From a virus, in IMG/VR virus record IMGVR_UViG_3300042261_002158, positions 1-64,000 of that record: DNA of 64,000 nucleotides. One strand, written 5' to 3'. The notes below the pieces were generated by a model. It was not told where the DNA came from, did no database searches, and saw only the letters and a program-made list of their open reading frames with translations. How positions within the stretch are numbered: the stretch's first letter is position 1; every line of letters begins with the position of its first letter. Below, piece after piece: positions 8,620 to 16,891 of this stretch. Position numbers and translations under genes: made by a program.

Positions 8620-9198
8620 ATGACAAATCAACAAAAACTAAATTTAATTGCCGAGAAGATTAAAGCATGTCAAAAGTGCAAAGAGTTGGCTGAAAACAGA
8701 TTGTTGACGGTGCCAGGAAGCGGCAATCCTAATGCTAAAATAGTATTTTGTGGAGAAGCCCCTGGAAAAACCGAATCTGAGCAAGGAGTTCCTTTTTGTG
8801 GAAGAGCAGGGCAACTTTTAGACAAAATCATTCTTTCTTGTAATCTTAAAAGAGAAGATGTTTTTATTTGCAATGTTTTAAAGTGCAGACCTCCCAATAA
8901 TCGACCTCCTACGCTAGAAGAATCTGCAAATTGCAGACCATTTTTTGATTTACAATTAGAAACAATTGCTCCAGATTATATTGTGTGTTTAGGTGCTACG
9001 GCAACAAAACATCTTTTGCAGACAGAAATTTCAATAACTGCGATGAGAGGCAAGTGGCATTATTACAATTTGAAATCCAAAAAAGTAAAGGTTCTTTCGA
9101 CATATCATCCGGCTTATTTGCTAAGAAATCCTTCTGCTAAGGAAGAAGTATGGAAAGATTTACAATTATTGATAGAAGATATTAATAATTTTCAATAA
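8620..9198 (+). CDS. udg: Uracil-DNA glycosylase, family 4 (Fe-S)
   Basis: A 192-aa protein; the ATG at 8620 is preferred over a TTG at 8584. It carries the family 4 motif GEAPGKTESEQGVPFCGRAG (from residue 45) and the C-terminal motif HPAYLLR. Four Cys suit the [4Fe-4S] cluster: C17 and C20 (CQKC), plus the Cys in LKCRPP and in ANCRPF. It removes uracil from DNA. Length is normal. TTGACA lies at 8584-8589. Either DNA repair or policing of uracil in phage DNA would explain its presence. Confidence 0.92.
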   Translation: MTNQQKLNLIAEKIKACQKCKELAENRLLTVPGSGNPNAKIVFCGEAPGKTESEQGVPFCGRAGQLLDKIILSCNLKREDVFICNVLKCRPPNNRPPTLEESANCRPFFDLQLETIAPDYIVCLGATATKHLLQTEISITAMRGKWHYYNLKSKKVKVLSTYHPAYLLRNPSAKEEVWKDLQLLIEDINNFQ

Positions 9199-9201
9199 AT
9201 A
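9194..9201 (+). promoter_or_regulatory. AATAAATA late-type box upstream of 9240
   Basis: CAATAAATA lies within the stop region of the UDG gene, 38 nt before the GTG at 9240, which has its own AAAGGAG. A normal leadered late transcript is possible. Confidence 0.4.
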
Positions 9202-9239
9202 CGACTATATTATAAGGACGCTTTTTAAAGGAGTGCATT

Positions 9240-9683
9240 GTGAAATATAGAAAATTCACGAAATACGAGGCAAAAGAAGTTAGAAAAGAACAATTGGCAA
9301 ATGCCATGCATGGAGAGGGTTTGTATTTATTTAAAAACTCTTTGAATGCAGAATTAACTCTGCCTCGTCCCACTAAAAGTGGGAAAAGAACCGTAGGTCC
9401 TAAACAAGAATTTCAGGGAGACAACTATTACATGCAATTGGTTCAACAAGGACATTTGCGATTAATTAAAGTTCTTCAAACACCAGAACAGGAGAGACAA
9501 ATTATGGAACAAAAACTAATTTTAGATCAGCCAGATACAGTTACTACCAAAGGTAAGGTAGAACATGTTGTTGATGAAGAAACCCCAAAAGCTAAATTGA
9601 ACGAAGCTGATAATCAACCAGATTCCGACGTTCTTCTCAATGAAGGTCCAGTTGATGGCGGTTTTGTAATTTTGGACGAATAG
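9240..9683 (+). CDS. Hypothetical phage protein, 147 aa
   Basis: GTG start with AAAGGAG at 9227-9233. The basic N-terminal half (KYRKFTKYEAKEVRKEQLA, then PRPTKSGKRTVGPKQEFQGD) suggests nucleic-acid or virion contact. The C-terminal half is acidic and disordered, ending GGFVILDE. Conserved-looking but unidentified. Confidence 0.6.
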   Translation: MKYRKFTKYEAKEVRKEQLANAMHGEGLYLFKNSLNAELTLPRPTKSGKRTVGPKQEFQGDNYYMQLVQQGHLRLIKVLQTPEQERQIMEQKLILDQPDTVTTKGKVEHVVDEETPKAKLNEADNQPDSDVLLNEGPVDGGFVILDE

Positions 9684-9735
9684 GCTTGCATATTACAAAA
9701 AGATCATTATAATAATTGTTAGGAGTACAAAAAAA

Positions 9736-10113
9736 ATGAAGCCCAAACGATGGACTGATGTTTATCCTTACGGAACAAAACAGGGAGATGAAGAAGCAAA
9801 GTTTTTCAAAGCTCTTGCTAGGCATCCCAAGTATGACTATCGCAGCACTAGTCAACTCATGAAAGAAACTGGATTATCAAGAGAACGCATTGAAGAAATC
9901 ATTGATAAATACACCAGTTTTTCTCCACCTTTGATTTATAGCCATCCAACCAATGAAGATCACTGGTCTTACTGGGAAAGATGCCAAGATCGATTAGGAA
10001 AAGACAAAAGAAGTCTTAGCCAAAAAGATCAAGATTACAGAGTTGATCGACACTTGAAGGGTTCGCCAAATCTTATTCAAAATGAAGGCGATGACGCAGA
10101 TAGCTCTAAATAA
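9736..10113 (+). CDS. Hypothetical protein with winged-helix-like N-terminus
   Basis: A 125-aa protein with AGGAG upstream. Residues 20-65 (FFKALARHPKYDYRSTSQL, then TGLSRERIEEIIDKY) read as a helix-turn-helix. The C-terminus is charged and disordered. The 3' end overlaps the convergent epimerase gene by 37 nt. A DNA-binding role is possible but not shown. Confidence 0.55.
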   Translation: MKPKRWTDVYPYGTKQGDEEAKFFKALARHPKYDYRSTSQLMKETGLSRERIEEIIDKYTSFSPPLIYSHPTNEDHWSYWERCQDRLGKDKRSLSQKDQDYRVDRHLKGSPNLIQNEGDDADSSK

Positions 10114-10988
10114 TTTAAGTAAGATTTAATCCCATATCTTAAATCAAAGCTCGGAAAGTAACCTAGTTCTTTTCGAGCTTTTTCTATATCACATTCGGTA
10201 TGATTTTGATATTCTTCCGAAAAGGGGCAGTCCACATAAATTGGCTCAATGTTCTGATTCGTCAACTCATTTATTATCCCTACAATTTGATTGAATTGGC
10301 CACTAGAACCACTGCCAATATTGTAGATTCCGCTTTTTTCAGATTCTAAAGCTAATAAATTAGCTTGAACCACATCATCTACATATACCCAGTCTCTTTT
10401 TTGTTCTCCCCATTTAAATAATTTTGGCTGTTTTCCACGAAGCATGGTTCTGATAATTTGCCCTATCATACTCATGCGTTTGCCTTTATCTTCTTCTCCT
10501 GGCCCATAAATGTTGCAGTATCTTAGTCCTATAATCGGAATGTCTGCTTTTTTGTATTTTGCGATATGTTCAAAAGTAATTTTTGATTTACCATAAACAG
10601 TCAGGGGGTTTTCAGGGGTTTTGCCTTCTATATAAGGAGCAGGAGCATCTCCATAAACCGCAGTGCTTGAAGCGAAAATGAACTTCTTGCAACCATATTC
10701 CACAGCCCTATTTAACAAGATTAGTGAATCCTTTGTGTTTGCTCGAAACATTTCCTTATCATCTTGACAACGAGTATCGTTATTTGCCATGAGATGTATG
10801 ACAGCATCTTGATTTTCTAGGGATTTCCAATCAATGCCTGTCAATGTCATGTAGGTGACTTTTTTCACGCCAGGAATTTGAGGTTCGGCACCTGTAGAGA
10901 CAATAGTGACTTCATGACCTTTTTGAATTAAACTGGCAGTAAGATTTCTGCCAACAAAACCGGAGCCTCCAGTTACAAAGATTCTCAC
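10077..10988 (-). CDS. NAD-dependent sugar epimerase/dehydratase (extended SDR)
   Basis: A 303-aa protein; GTG start preceded by AGGAGG. Rossmann motif VTGGSGFVGRNL at residues 5-16. The catalytic region has SSTAVYGD and the YxxxK motif in VYGKSK. LRYCNIYGPGE and RDWVYVDDVV are typical of UDP/GDP/ADP-sugar epimerases (GalE/HldD class). It makes an activated sugar in the cytoplasm and probably feeds the glycosyltransferases encoded nearby. The exact substrate cannot be told from sequence. Confidence 0.85.
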   Translation of the reverse strand: MRIFVTGGSGFVGRNLTASLIQKGHEVTIVSTGAEPQIPGVKKVTYMTLTGIDWKSLENQDAVIHLMANNDTRCQDDKEMFRANTKDSLILLNRAVEYGCKKFIFASSTAVYGDAPAPYIEGKTPENPLTVYGKSKITFEHIAKYKKADIPIIGLRYCNIYGPGEEDKGKRMSMIGQIIRTMLRGKQPKLFKWGEQKRDWVYVDDVVQANLLALESEKSGIYNIGSGSSGQFNQIVGIINELTNQNIEPIYVDCPFSEEYQNHTECDIEKARKELGYFPSFDLRYGIKSYLNYLELSASSPSF

Positions 10989-11021
10989 ATCATCCTCCTA
11001 CATTAAGATAGTAGGGGTGAT

Positions 11022-11055
11022 AAAAAAACCCCTGCTGGTTGTACAACAGGGGGTT
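11022..11055 (-). terminator. Rho-independent terminator, leftward
   Basis: On the minus strand ACCCCCTG and CAGGGGT form a stem around a 12-nt loop, followed by seven T. It ends the 11071-11271 unit. Confidence 0.75.
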
Positions 11056-11070
11056 CGGTTTTGTTAGAAA

Positions 11071-11271
11071 TTAGCCTTTCGACTTAACCGACTTGGCGTT
11101 CTTCAGATCCAAATAGGCTGAGGCTGAAGTTGGAGCAAAATAGGCGTCTGGATATTGGCTACGAACATAACCATCGGGATACTGACCACGAATTCCAGAA
11201 CGTGTCGTGTTTTCGTCCGTTGTCGGAAGTGAAAGATTTTTATCTTGGCACCATTTTACAAAATCTATCAT
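11071..11271 (-). CDS. Small protein, 66 aa, with weak version of the N-terminal tag
   Basis: GAGG Shine-Dalgarno. Begins MIDFVKWCQDKN, a looser match to the window's tag motif. The rest is Tyr/Pro/Asp-rich with a repeated QYPDGYVRSQYPDAYF element and no predicted fold. Monocistronic with its own terminator, which suggests high expression. Function unknown. Confidence 0.6.
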   Translation of the reverse strand: MIDFVKWCQDKNLSLPTTDENTTRSGIRGQYPDGYVRSQYPDAYFAPTSASAYLDLKNAKSVKSKG

Positions 11272-11339
11272 AATTCATTCCTCGATAAAGTAAGCTTACA
11301 CTTTATATAGTGTTTTGTGTTATTTTTTTTCACAATGTT

Positions 11340-11368
11340 TTGACAAAAGATCTGCGATACATTATATT
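11340..11368 (+). promoter_or_regulatory. Sigma-70-type promoter
   Basis: TTGACA (11340-11345), 17-nt spacer, TATATT (11363-11368), 42 nt upstream of the ATG at 11411. It is the best classical -35/-10 pair in the window and implies early transcription by host polymerase. Confidence 0.6.
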
Positions 11369-11410
11369 TACGTTTTTGGGTCAAAATTTTGATCAATTGA
11401 GCAATAATCA

Positions 11411-12067
11411 ATGAAAATCAAAAAAGTAGAAGTGACACTGTTATCGAACGCCAGTGGAGATGATCTCTCTCCCCACATGTATCGCAAATGTATTTTCTGT
11501 CAAAAGACCGTTTTTTTGAATCAAGAAAATCTGTTCTCTTGTGATAAATTGAGTGGAAAGGGCAAATTCTTTTGTCCGTTTTGTATTAGAAATAGTTTCC
11601 ACTTAAGCGAACAACATGTTTTAATATTTTCCTTCAGAGCGATTTTTGGACACTACTATTACACTCATTACAATGGCACGAGTGCAAACAAGCTATATTT
11701 AAATGAAATCAAAAAGATGATTTATCAACATGAAAAAGCAGGACTGAAACACCCTGGTTTTTCATATGATTCTGAAGATTATCTTTGGTTTGTAAATTTC
11801 TCTAAAGTATTGCGATTTGAAGAATCCATTCAAATTTTAACTAAAATCACTCAATCTTTTAGAATCGAAGAAATATACAATGAAGATGTTTACAATACAG
11901 TTCTTGGAAAATTCGCCAATTCATTTAAGATTTTTTACAGAACAAGAAAAAGACCAAACAGCGAAATCCTAATCCCTACCTTCAAAGGGTGTTTCGCTCA
12001 AGAATTTGAAAACAAATATTATGTAGAAACCAGATTATTTTCTCCAAATTTACTCAAAACATATTGA
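11411..12067 (+). CDS. Hypothetical protein with Cys pairs, 218 aa
   Basis: The N-terminal third has CIFCQK, then CDK, then CPFCIR (about residues 27-55), a probable zinc-binding treble clef or ribbon. The rest is helical with aromatic clusters (FGHYYYTHYNG). It sits behind a strong sigma-70 promoter, so an early host-takeover role is possible. No family recognised. Confidence 0.6.
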   Translation: MKIKKVEVTLLSNASGDDLSPHMYRKCIFCQKTVFLNQENLFSCDKLSGKGKFFCPFCIRNSFHLSEQHVLIFSFRAIFGHYYYTHYNGTSANKLYLNEIKKMIYQHEKAGLKHPGFSYDSEDYLWFVNFSKVLRFEESIQILTKITQSFRIEEIYNEDVYNTVLGKFANSFKIFYRTRKRPNSEILIPTFKGCFAQEFENKYYVETRLFSPNLLKTY

Positions 12068-12121
12068 CAGAATACTACATTAAACTAAAATTCTATTTAC
12101 GTCAAATGAAAGGATAATGCC

Positions 12122-12397
12122 ATGACGACATTGAATGTTACTGTTAGATCGAAGAAGGATGCCTTTGAAGGGACCGTTACCATTCCAGGGCTTCAAACAA
12201 TTAAGTTGGTAAACAAGGAAGGCAAGACATTGTTTTCTAATACGAGTTCGTTGAAGAATGTAGCTCGTAGTGTAGGTAAGCGACTAGGCATGGAAGTAAC
12301 TTATGTTGAGCCAGCAAAGGCCACAAAAAAGCCAGTTAAGAAAGTCACGAAGACTAAGACAACTTGCTGCCAAACAACAGAATGTTGCAATAGTTGA
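12122..12397 (+). CDS. Small protein with Lys-rich, Cys-tailed C-terminus
   Basis: A 91-aa protein with AAAGGA upstream. The N-terminal 55 residues form a small beta/alpha domain (NVTVRSKKDAFEGTVTIPGL). The C-terminus is a Lys/Thr tract ending TCCQTTECCNS with five Cys. It looks like a nucleic-acid-associated or metal-binding small protein. It is followed by a strong terminator. A TTGACA at 12064 may promote it. Confidence 0.6.
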   Translation: MTTLNVTVRSKKDAFEGTVTIPGLQTIKLVNKEGKTLFSNTSSLKNVARSVGKRLGMEVTYVEPAKATKKPVKKVTKTKTTCCQTTECCNS

Positions 12398-12411
12398 TGT
12401 TTATACCAACT

Positions 12412-12442
12412 AAAAAGGCGTCTTTCGGGACGCCTTTTTTTT
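12412..12442 (+). terminator. Rho-independent terminator
   Basis: AAAAAGGCGTC / GACGCCTTTTT stem with a TTTCGG loop, then a T run. Confidence 0.85.
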
Positions 12443-12476
12443 ATTGACTTACTAATTTATAATATGGAGGAATAAA

Positions 12477-12785
12477 ATGCATCATAAAGAATCTCACATC
12501 GAAACAAATATTGAAGAAGCAATTGAATTCGGAATGCCTAAAGATATAGGAAAATTTGGCGACAAGGTAATTCTAAGTTACGAAGCTATTGAAGACGCAT
12601 TATTTAATGAAAGAATGCTAAGTTGTGTTAGATCAAAGCCATTTACCGAAGAAGAAATGGAAGAATGGAAAAAAGCAGATGAATATCTTGACAACTTAAA
12701 TTGGGAAGAAGCCAGTAAAAGAGTTCAATTCATTGATAGGCCACAACAACCCGATTATGACCCTTGGGATGACAATGATAGCTAA
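12477..12785 (+). CDS. Acidic hypothetical protein, 102 aa
   Basis: GGAGG Shine-Dalgarno. Strongly acidic (EEEMEEWKKADEYLDNLNWEE) with a DYDPWDDNDS end. It overlaps the convergent gene by 4 nt. No family recognised. Its acidity fits a DNA-mimic or protein-binding role, but nothing specific supports that. Confidence 0.6.
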   Translation: MHHKESHIETNIEEAIEFGMPKDIGKFGDKVILSYEAIEDALFNERMLSCVRSKPFTEEEMEEWKKADEYLDNLNWEEASKRVQFIDRPQQPDYDPWDDNDS

Positions 12786-13591
12786 GAGTTGATTTGTTTC
12801 CAAATAAGATCCAAATATAACAGTTTCTCAGATCCGGTCTTGGTTTGAACCAAATTCCACAATTCCTTTATCTCATTAAATCTGCCACTATTTGCTATTT
12901 TTTGTGATAATTCGCTGTGCATCATACGAATAGCCCAATCTTCAATTGTCATAAAATCTACTAACTTGGAGAATTCTAAATCCACATGACAAGCTCTCCC
13001 AGGAATACAAACAGTTAACGTTCTTTTATGCTCTAAATTCAAATCCGTAAAAATCAATGCATCTTGTGGATGCGAATCCTTTGTGTGTCTATTCCAAATT
13101 TCTATATCTGATCTCAATGTCTTGACTAGTGTTCCAAACGTCATACAGGTAGAACTAGTGTATCTCCAATGAGAACTTCTGGTTCTGACAACTTTAGAAG
13201 ATTCGCCACCATCATAAAAAGCAGTGTACTTGTCAGGATGATCATACAAAGTCACATAATCTGCGTGTTTAATTCCCTCTTGTAAAAATTTAGGAACATC
13301 AGGTAAATGAAGATAGTCATCCTCAACAAAATAAACCAACTCATCATCCTTTTCAGATAATGCTTTTTCTAAAGTAAAACGTAAAGAACCAGCATTGCCT
13401 AAATCTGTTTCTACATAAGGAATATCAAAACCTTTTACAGTTTTCATGGTTTCTTTGCCACAACGATCCGCAATAATCAGACCATTTTCACCAAAAGCTT
13501 CAATAAAGTTGTGTAAACAGGTACGTTTGCTTGCTCCAATCAACTTGTGTTTGACATAACTTTGATCACTTATTCTGTAAAAGAACTTCAT
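12782..13591 (-). CDS. Glycosyltransferase-like protein (GT-A type)
   Basis: A 269-aa protein with AGGGG upstream. VYFVEDDYLHLPD (about residues 84-96) resembles the metal-binding acidic motif of GT-A enzymes acting on nucleotide sugars. SLRFTLEKAL before it and SSTCMTF later fit that fold. It overlaps the end of the upstream TPR-glycosyltransferase by 26 nt, so the two are translated together and may act in sequence. Substrate unknown. Confidence 0.65.
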   Translation of the reverse strand: MKFFYRISDQSYVKHKLIGASKRTCLHNFIEAFGENGLIIADRCGKETMKTVKGFDIPYVETDLGNAGSLRFTLEKALSEKDDELVYFVEDDYLHLPDVPKFLQEGIKHADYVTLYDHPDKYTAFYDGGESSKVVRTRSSHWRYTSSTCMTFGTLVKTLRSDIEIWNRHTKDSHPQDALIFTDLNLEHKRTLTVCIPGRACHVDLEFSKLVDFMTIEDWAIRMMHSELSQKIANSGRFNEIKELWNLVQTKTGSEKLLYLDLIWKQINS

Positions 13592-15110
13592 TTAATTTCC
13601 CCTTTACCAATTCAAAAGCTCCTGCCCAATCGTCTCTCTTTGGCTGTCTGAATAACAACACACTATCATACCAAGGAGTTGTGTCGCCATCTACTTGCCA
13701 TCTCCAATCAGAATTGTACGCATTAACAATCCAACACGGCACACCCATAGCCCCTGCCAGATGAGCAGTGGCTGTATCACATACAATTAAAAGATCTAAC
13801 CCCATCAGCACTGTTGCTGTGTCTTCAAAGTCCTGAATGATATTGGTTAAATCAACCAATTTAAAATCCTCACAATCCTCAATGTAATCTATGATTTCTT
13901 TTTTTGATTTAAAGGCGGTAATGTCTTCTGGAGTGTTTACATAATGTCCATAACACCTACGATTTTGATCAATCTGCAAACTAAACAATTTAACGCCTTC
14001 TATGTCCTTGATAGGACGAAAATACTTAAGAGGAATTGATCGTCTTTTGTCGTGAGGATGAGCAGGACTTCCTGCCCAAACAATGCCAATATTAAATGTA
14101 TCTGAATATTTTTCCATCAATTCCTTGAATTTATCAGTGGATGCTTTGATGTAAGGCTTGCCAGATATTTCATAGTTATTTAATAGATTTGGTAAGCTAA
14201 TAATGGGGACTTGATAGTCGTACTCAGGAAGTGTACTGTTATCATCAGAATTAATGTTAAAATTGATAACTTTTGTTACCTCTTCCAGTCTTTCAAAGAG
14301 CCTATTTAATGAATTGATGCAATGCAGATATATAATGGCTCCACGTTCCTTAAGATGCTTTAGATACCGCACAAAATGAATCGAGTCTCCTAATCCTTGT
14401 TCACAATACACAAGAACTCGTTTGCCATTTAGGTCTGCAACACCATCCCATCGCTTATTTTGATCGTAATTTTTCAAATACCCTTTCATTTGAGGGTAAA
14501 AATCAAATCTCCACTCGTATTCCTTAAATCCAGCTTCCCAATTTCCCTCTAAAAAGTAGTTGTAACTTAGGTCGATATGGGCAGCGATATAGGTTGGAGA
14601 GATTTCCAATGCTCTTTCAAAGCATTCACGAGCTTTTTGAAGCTCTTTCATTTCTCCATAAACCCCACCGAGATTAGAAAGAACACGAGGAACTTCTTCA
14701 ATTTCCAGAGCTTTTTTCAAATACATAACCGCCTTGTCATAATCTCCTATATGTCGATATTGTAAAGCCAAATTGTTATTAAAGAGAAATTGTGTTGGAG
14801 CCAATTCAATGGCTTTTTCAAAACATTCTATAGAACGCTCAAAATTCTCTAAAGCACTGTAGGCCAACCCAAGATTGTTCCAGTTTTCTGCTGAATTTGG
14901 ATCAATTTCAATGGCGGTTTGAATAATTTCAATAGCTTCTTCAGTTTCCTCCAGTCGATATTTACACAATCCTAATAATTGCATTGCAATTTTGTGTTCT
15001 GGATCACATTTCAAAAGTTGTTTTAAAATCAATTCTGCAACTCTCGGCTTGTCTGTGATCATTTGAGAAGCTGTTTCAATGGCTTGATCTATGATTTCTT
15101 TTTCATTCAT
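13566..15110 (-). CDS. TPR-repeat glycosyltransferase
   Basis: A 514-aa protein with AAAGGA upstream. Residues 1-190 hold about five TPR motifs (SAENWNNLGLAYSALENFER and neighbours). The C-terminal half is a GT-B fold: LVYCEQGLGDSIHFVRYL at the N-side, IGIVWAGSPAHPHDKRRSIPL in the donor half and LIVCDTATAHLAGAMGVP near the end. This is the TPR plus GT9/GT41-like architecture of many bacterial and phage proteins. It transfers sugar to protein or glycan in the cytoplasm. Virion glycosylation is inferred from context. Confidence 0.85.
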   Translation of the reverse strand: MNEKEIIDQAIETASQMITDKPRVAELILKQLLKCDPEHKIAMQLLGLCKYRLEETEEAIEIIQTAIEIDPNSAENWNNLGLAYSALENFERSIECFEKAIELAPTQFLFNNNLALQYRHIGDYDKAVMYLKKALEIEEVPRVLSNLGGVYGEMKELQKARECFERALEISPTYIAAHIDLSYNYFLEGNWEAGFKEYEWRFDFYPQMKGYLKNYDQNKRWDGVADLNGKRVLVYCEQGLGDSIHFVRYLKHLKERGAIIYLHCINSLNRLFERLEEVTKVINFNINSDDNSTLPEYDYQVPIISLPNLLNNYEISGKPYIKASTDKFKELMEKYSDTFNIGIVWAGSPAHPHDKRRSIPLKYFRPIKDIEGVKLFSLQIDQNRRCYGHYVNTPEDITAFKSKKEIIDYIEDCEDFKLVDLTNIIQDFEDTATVLMGLDLLIVCDTATAHLAGAMGVPCWIVNAYNSDWRWQVDGDTTPWYDSVLLFRQPKRDDWAGAFELVKGKLNEVLLQNK

Positions 15111-15145
15111 GTGAAATTCCTTTACGATAATATAGCATCCAAAAA

Positions 15146-15153
15146 CATAAATA
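15146..15153 (+). promoter_or_regulatory. CATAAATA late-type box
   Basis: CATAAATA ends 16 nt before the ATG at 15170, with GAGG between them. Confidence 0.45.
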
Positions 15154-15169
15154 TATTAGCGAGGTGTAT

Positions 15170-15409
15170 ATGGGATGTGGATGTGGAAGAAAAAGTGCTC
15201 CCCCAAGAGTTATGGGAAATCGCATAATCAGACCTTCGGTTGGCCCTAAGTCAATTGCAAGAGGAACTGCCGGTCCTTCGCCTGCTACCTTAAGAGCTTT
15301 AGGGCTACAATCAGCCCTTTCTCCTACAGAGAGCGTTAAGCTTGATGAGAAACGAAGAACAATAGAAAAGCTCCGAAGAGAAGCTGTCAAGAAAAAATTC
15401 AATAAGTAG
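15170..15409 (+). CDS. Small basic Gly/Cys N-terminal phage protein
   Basis: A 79-aa protein starting MGCGCGRKSAPPRV; the ATG at 15170 is chosen because GAGG lies 5 nt upstream. The middle is Ser/Pro/Gly-rich and the end is a charged helix (LDEKRRTIEKLRREAVKKKF). Similar short MGCGCG-starting proteins occur among large myovirus structural genes. Function unknown. Confidence 0.6.
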   Translation: MGCGCGRKSAPPRVMGNRIIRPSVGPKSIARGTAGPSPATLRALGLQSALSPTESVKLDEKRRTIEKLRREAVKKKFNK

Positions 15410-16217
15410 AATCCTCTGCCATATTAATCTTAGGTTGTATATTAGGAATTTCCCAATAATCCGTAGAAATTTCTGTGTTAATTAACGGATGTTCTAAACA
15501 TACGAGCAACTTACAATCCTCTTCAAACCAAACATACAAAACCTCTAATGGAATAATATCTGAACTTTTCTTGATTTCTACCAAGGCTATTGGCTTGTTT
15601 TGGATATCTGTTAGGAAATACCCCTTAATTCTTTGAGAATATTTATCCATCATTATAGATTGATGGATTGTGTCTCCTATGCTATTGCGTTTATTGCAAG
15701 TAACTAGCAAATCTTTTTCAGTTTCTGCAAAAATGGCATTTGTCACATCAACAACATCGATTCCTAAAGAAGACTTAATAAAAATGGGATCAAAAGGCGT
15801 TTTTAACCTAGTTTTTTCAAAATCCTCATGTTTTGCAAAATAAAGACTAGGATGTTTATCTCTTCTTGACCAATACCAAAAATATTCTTTGTTAGATCCC
15901 AAATCCAATTCCAAACCAAAGACGGATTTGATAAGCATTCTGAAATTAAGGTCTTTGTCGTAAGCTACTTCTCCTGTTAACTTTACCGTCATTCCGCTTC
16001 TAGTAGTGTAAAATGTGGTTTTCTTACAAATCAAACTATTGATTTTTTGATTCTTTCCATTAATCTGATCGATAATTGGAGGAATGGTTTCTACAGGCTT
16101 TAGTTCGTTGACGTTTATTTCGATTGTAGGGACAGGATTTATGGATTGTTTTTTAATATAAAGGACAATGCCCAAAATATTCACACAAACAATGATAGAA
16201 ATAATGAAGATCTTCAT
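15399..16217 (-). CDS. Membrane-anchored protein of a planctomycete-like type
   Basis: A 272-aa protein. Residues 1-22 (MKIFIISIIVCVNILGIVLY) are a signal anchor. The body contains GLELDLGSNKEYFWYWSRR followed by HPSLYFAKHEDFEK, a pattern I associate with envelope-associated proteins of Planctomycetes in which a LolA-like fold is likely. No Shine-Dalgarno. An auxiliary host gene placed among phage genes, or an envelope-modifying protein, is inferred. Confidence in family is moderate. Confidence 0.55.
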   Translation of the reverse strand: MKIFIISIIVCVNILGIVLYIKKQSINPVPTIEINVNELKPVETIPPIIDQINGKNQKINSLICKKTTFYTTRSGMTVKLTGEVAYDKDLNFRMLIKSVFGLELDLGSNKEYFWYWSRRDKHPSLYFAKHEDFEKTRLKTPFDPIFIKSSLGIDVVDVTNAIFAETEKDLLVTCNKRNSIGDTIHQSIMMDKYSQRIKGYFLTDIQNKPIALVEIKKSSDIIPLEVLYVWFEEDCKLLVCLEHPLINTEISTDYWEIPNIQPKINMAEDSTY

Positions 16218-16240
16218 ATTTTTACAATAATAATTTCCAC

Positions 16241-16273
16241 AAAAAAAGGCAAGGTGAAACCTTGCCTTTTTCA
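16241..16273 (-). terminator. Rho-independent terminator
   Basis: AAAAAGGCAAGG / CCTTGCCTTTTT with a 5-nt loop. It is symmetrical but placed to end the leftward gene at 16292. Confidence 0.8.
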
Positions 16274-16291
16274 GGATTATTCTTATAAATG

Positions 16292-16711
16292 TTAAGATTC
16301 ACTCATTAGGGTAAATTTTGGGGTAATGTTCAAAATATCGTCTTGAGCAACAATACGAGCCGTAGCAAAACGTTCTGCCCATAAAACCTGATTGGAATTG
16401 CTTCCGTAGACAAAGTAACCATAAACAGTGTTACCTACCGTGCCGCATGTCCAAGCTTGTACTGTACCATATGAACTTTCTGCATATGTGTTTGTTAATA
16501 CAGCAGATGTCCAACCAGCACGAGTTAATGTTTTAACCACATAGTTGGTAAAGTCACATTGTGTAAATGATGCAGGAACAGCGTCATTGTCACCAGGAGT
16601 TTTATCGTCTTTATACAAGGCCAAAATGTAATCTTCATTCGTAGACAAAGCGTCCTTTAACAATTTATCAAGAAGTTCAAGTTCTCCCAATGATGGTACT
16701 TTTAGTGCCAT
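16292..16711 (-). CDS. Virion-type protein, paralogue of the gene at 598
   Basis: A 139-aa protein with AAAGGAG upstream. Same layout as the 132-aa protein at 598: an N-terminal helix (LGELELLDKLLKDAL), a region ending in TYAESSYGTVQAW, VYGYFVYGSNSNQVLWAERF, and a short beta end (DILNITPKFTLMSES). A surface or decoration protein of head or tail is inferred. It is monocistronic with its own terminator, which suits high late expression. Confidence 0.55.
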   Translation of the reverse strand: MALKVPSLGELELLDKLLKDALSTNEDYILALYKDDKTPGDNDAVPASFTQCDFTNYVVKTLTRAGWTSAVLTNTYAESSYGTVQAWTCGTVGNTVYGYFVYGSNSNQVLWAERFATARIVAQDDILNITPKFTLMSES

Positions 16712-16891
16712 AGCCTATCTCCTTTAAATTTTTTTGCAAAAATTCAATTTTTAGTCTTATGTATAGTAGTGTAGTAAAACCAATTTTTAAACAATGTTTT
16801 TATGTTTTTTTAACCGTCACTACAATCTAAATTAAAAATATAAAGTATATATACGAATATTGGGTGGTTCTGAAATCACAAGGAGAAATTA

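Noticed and set aside
15103-15402. Leftward frame antisense to the MGCGCG gene
   Set aside because: No Shine-Dalgarno; the rightward frame has GAGG and a late box.
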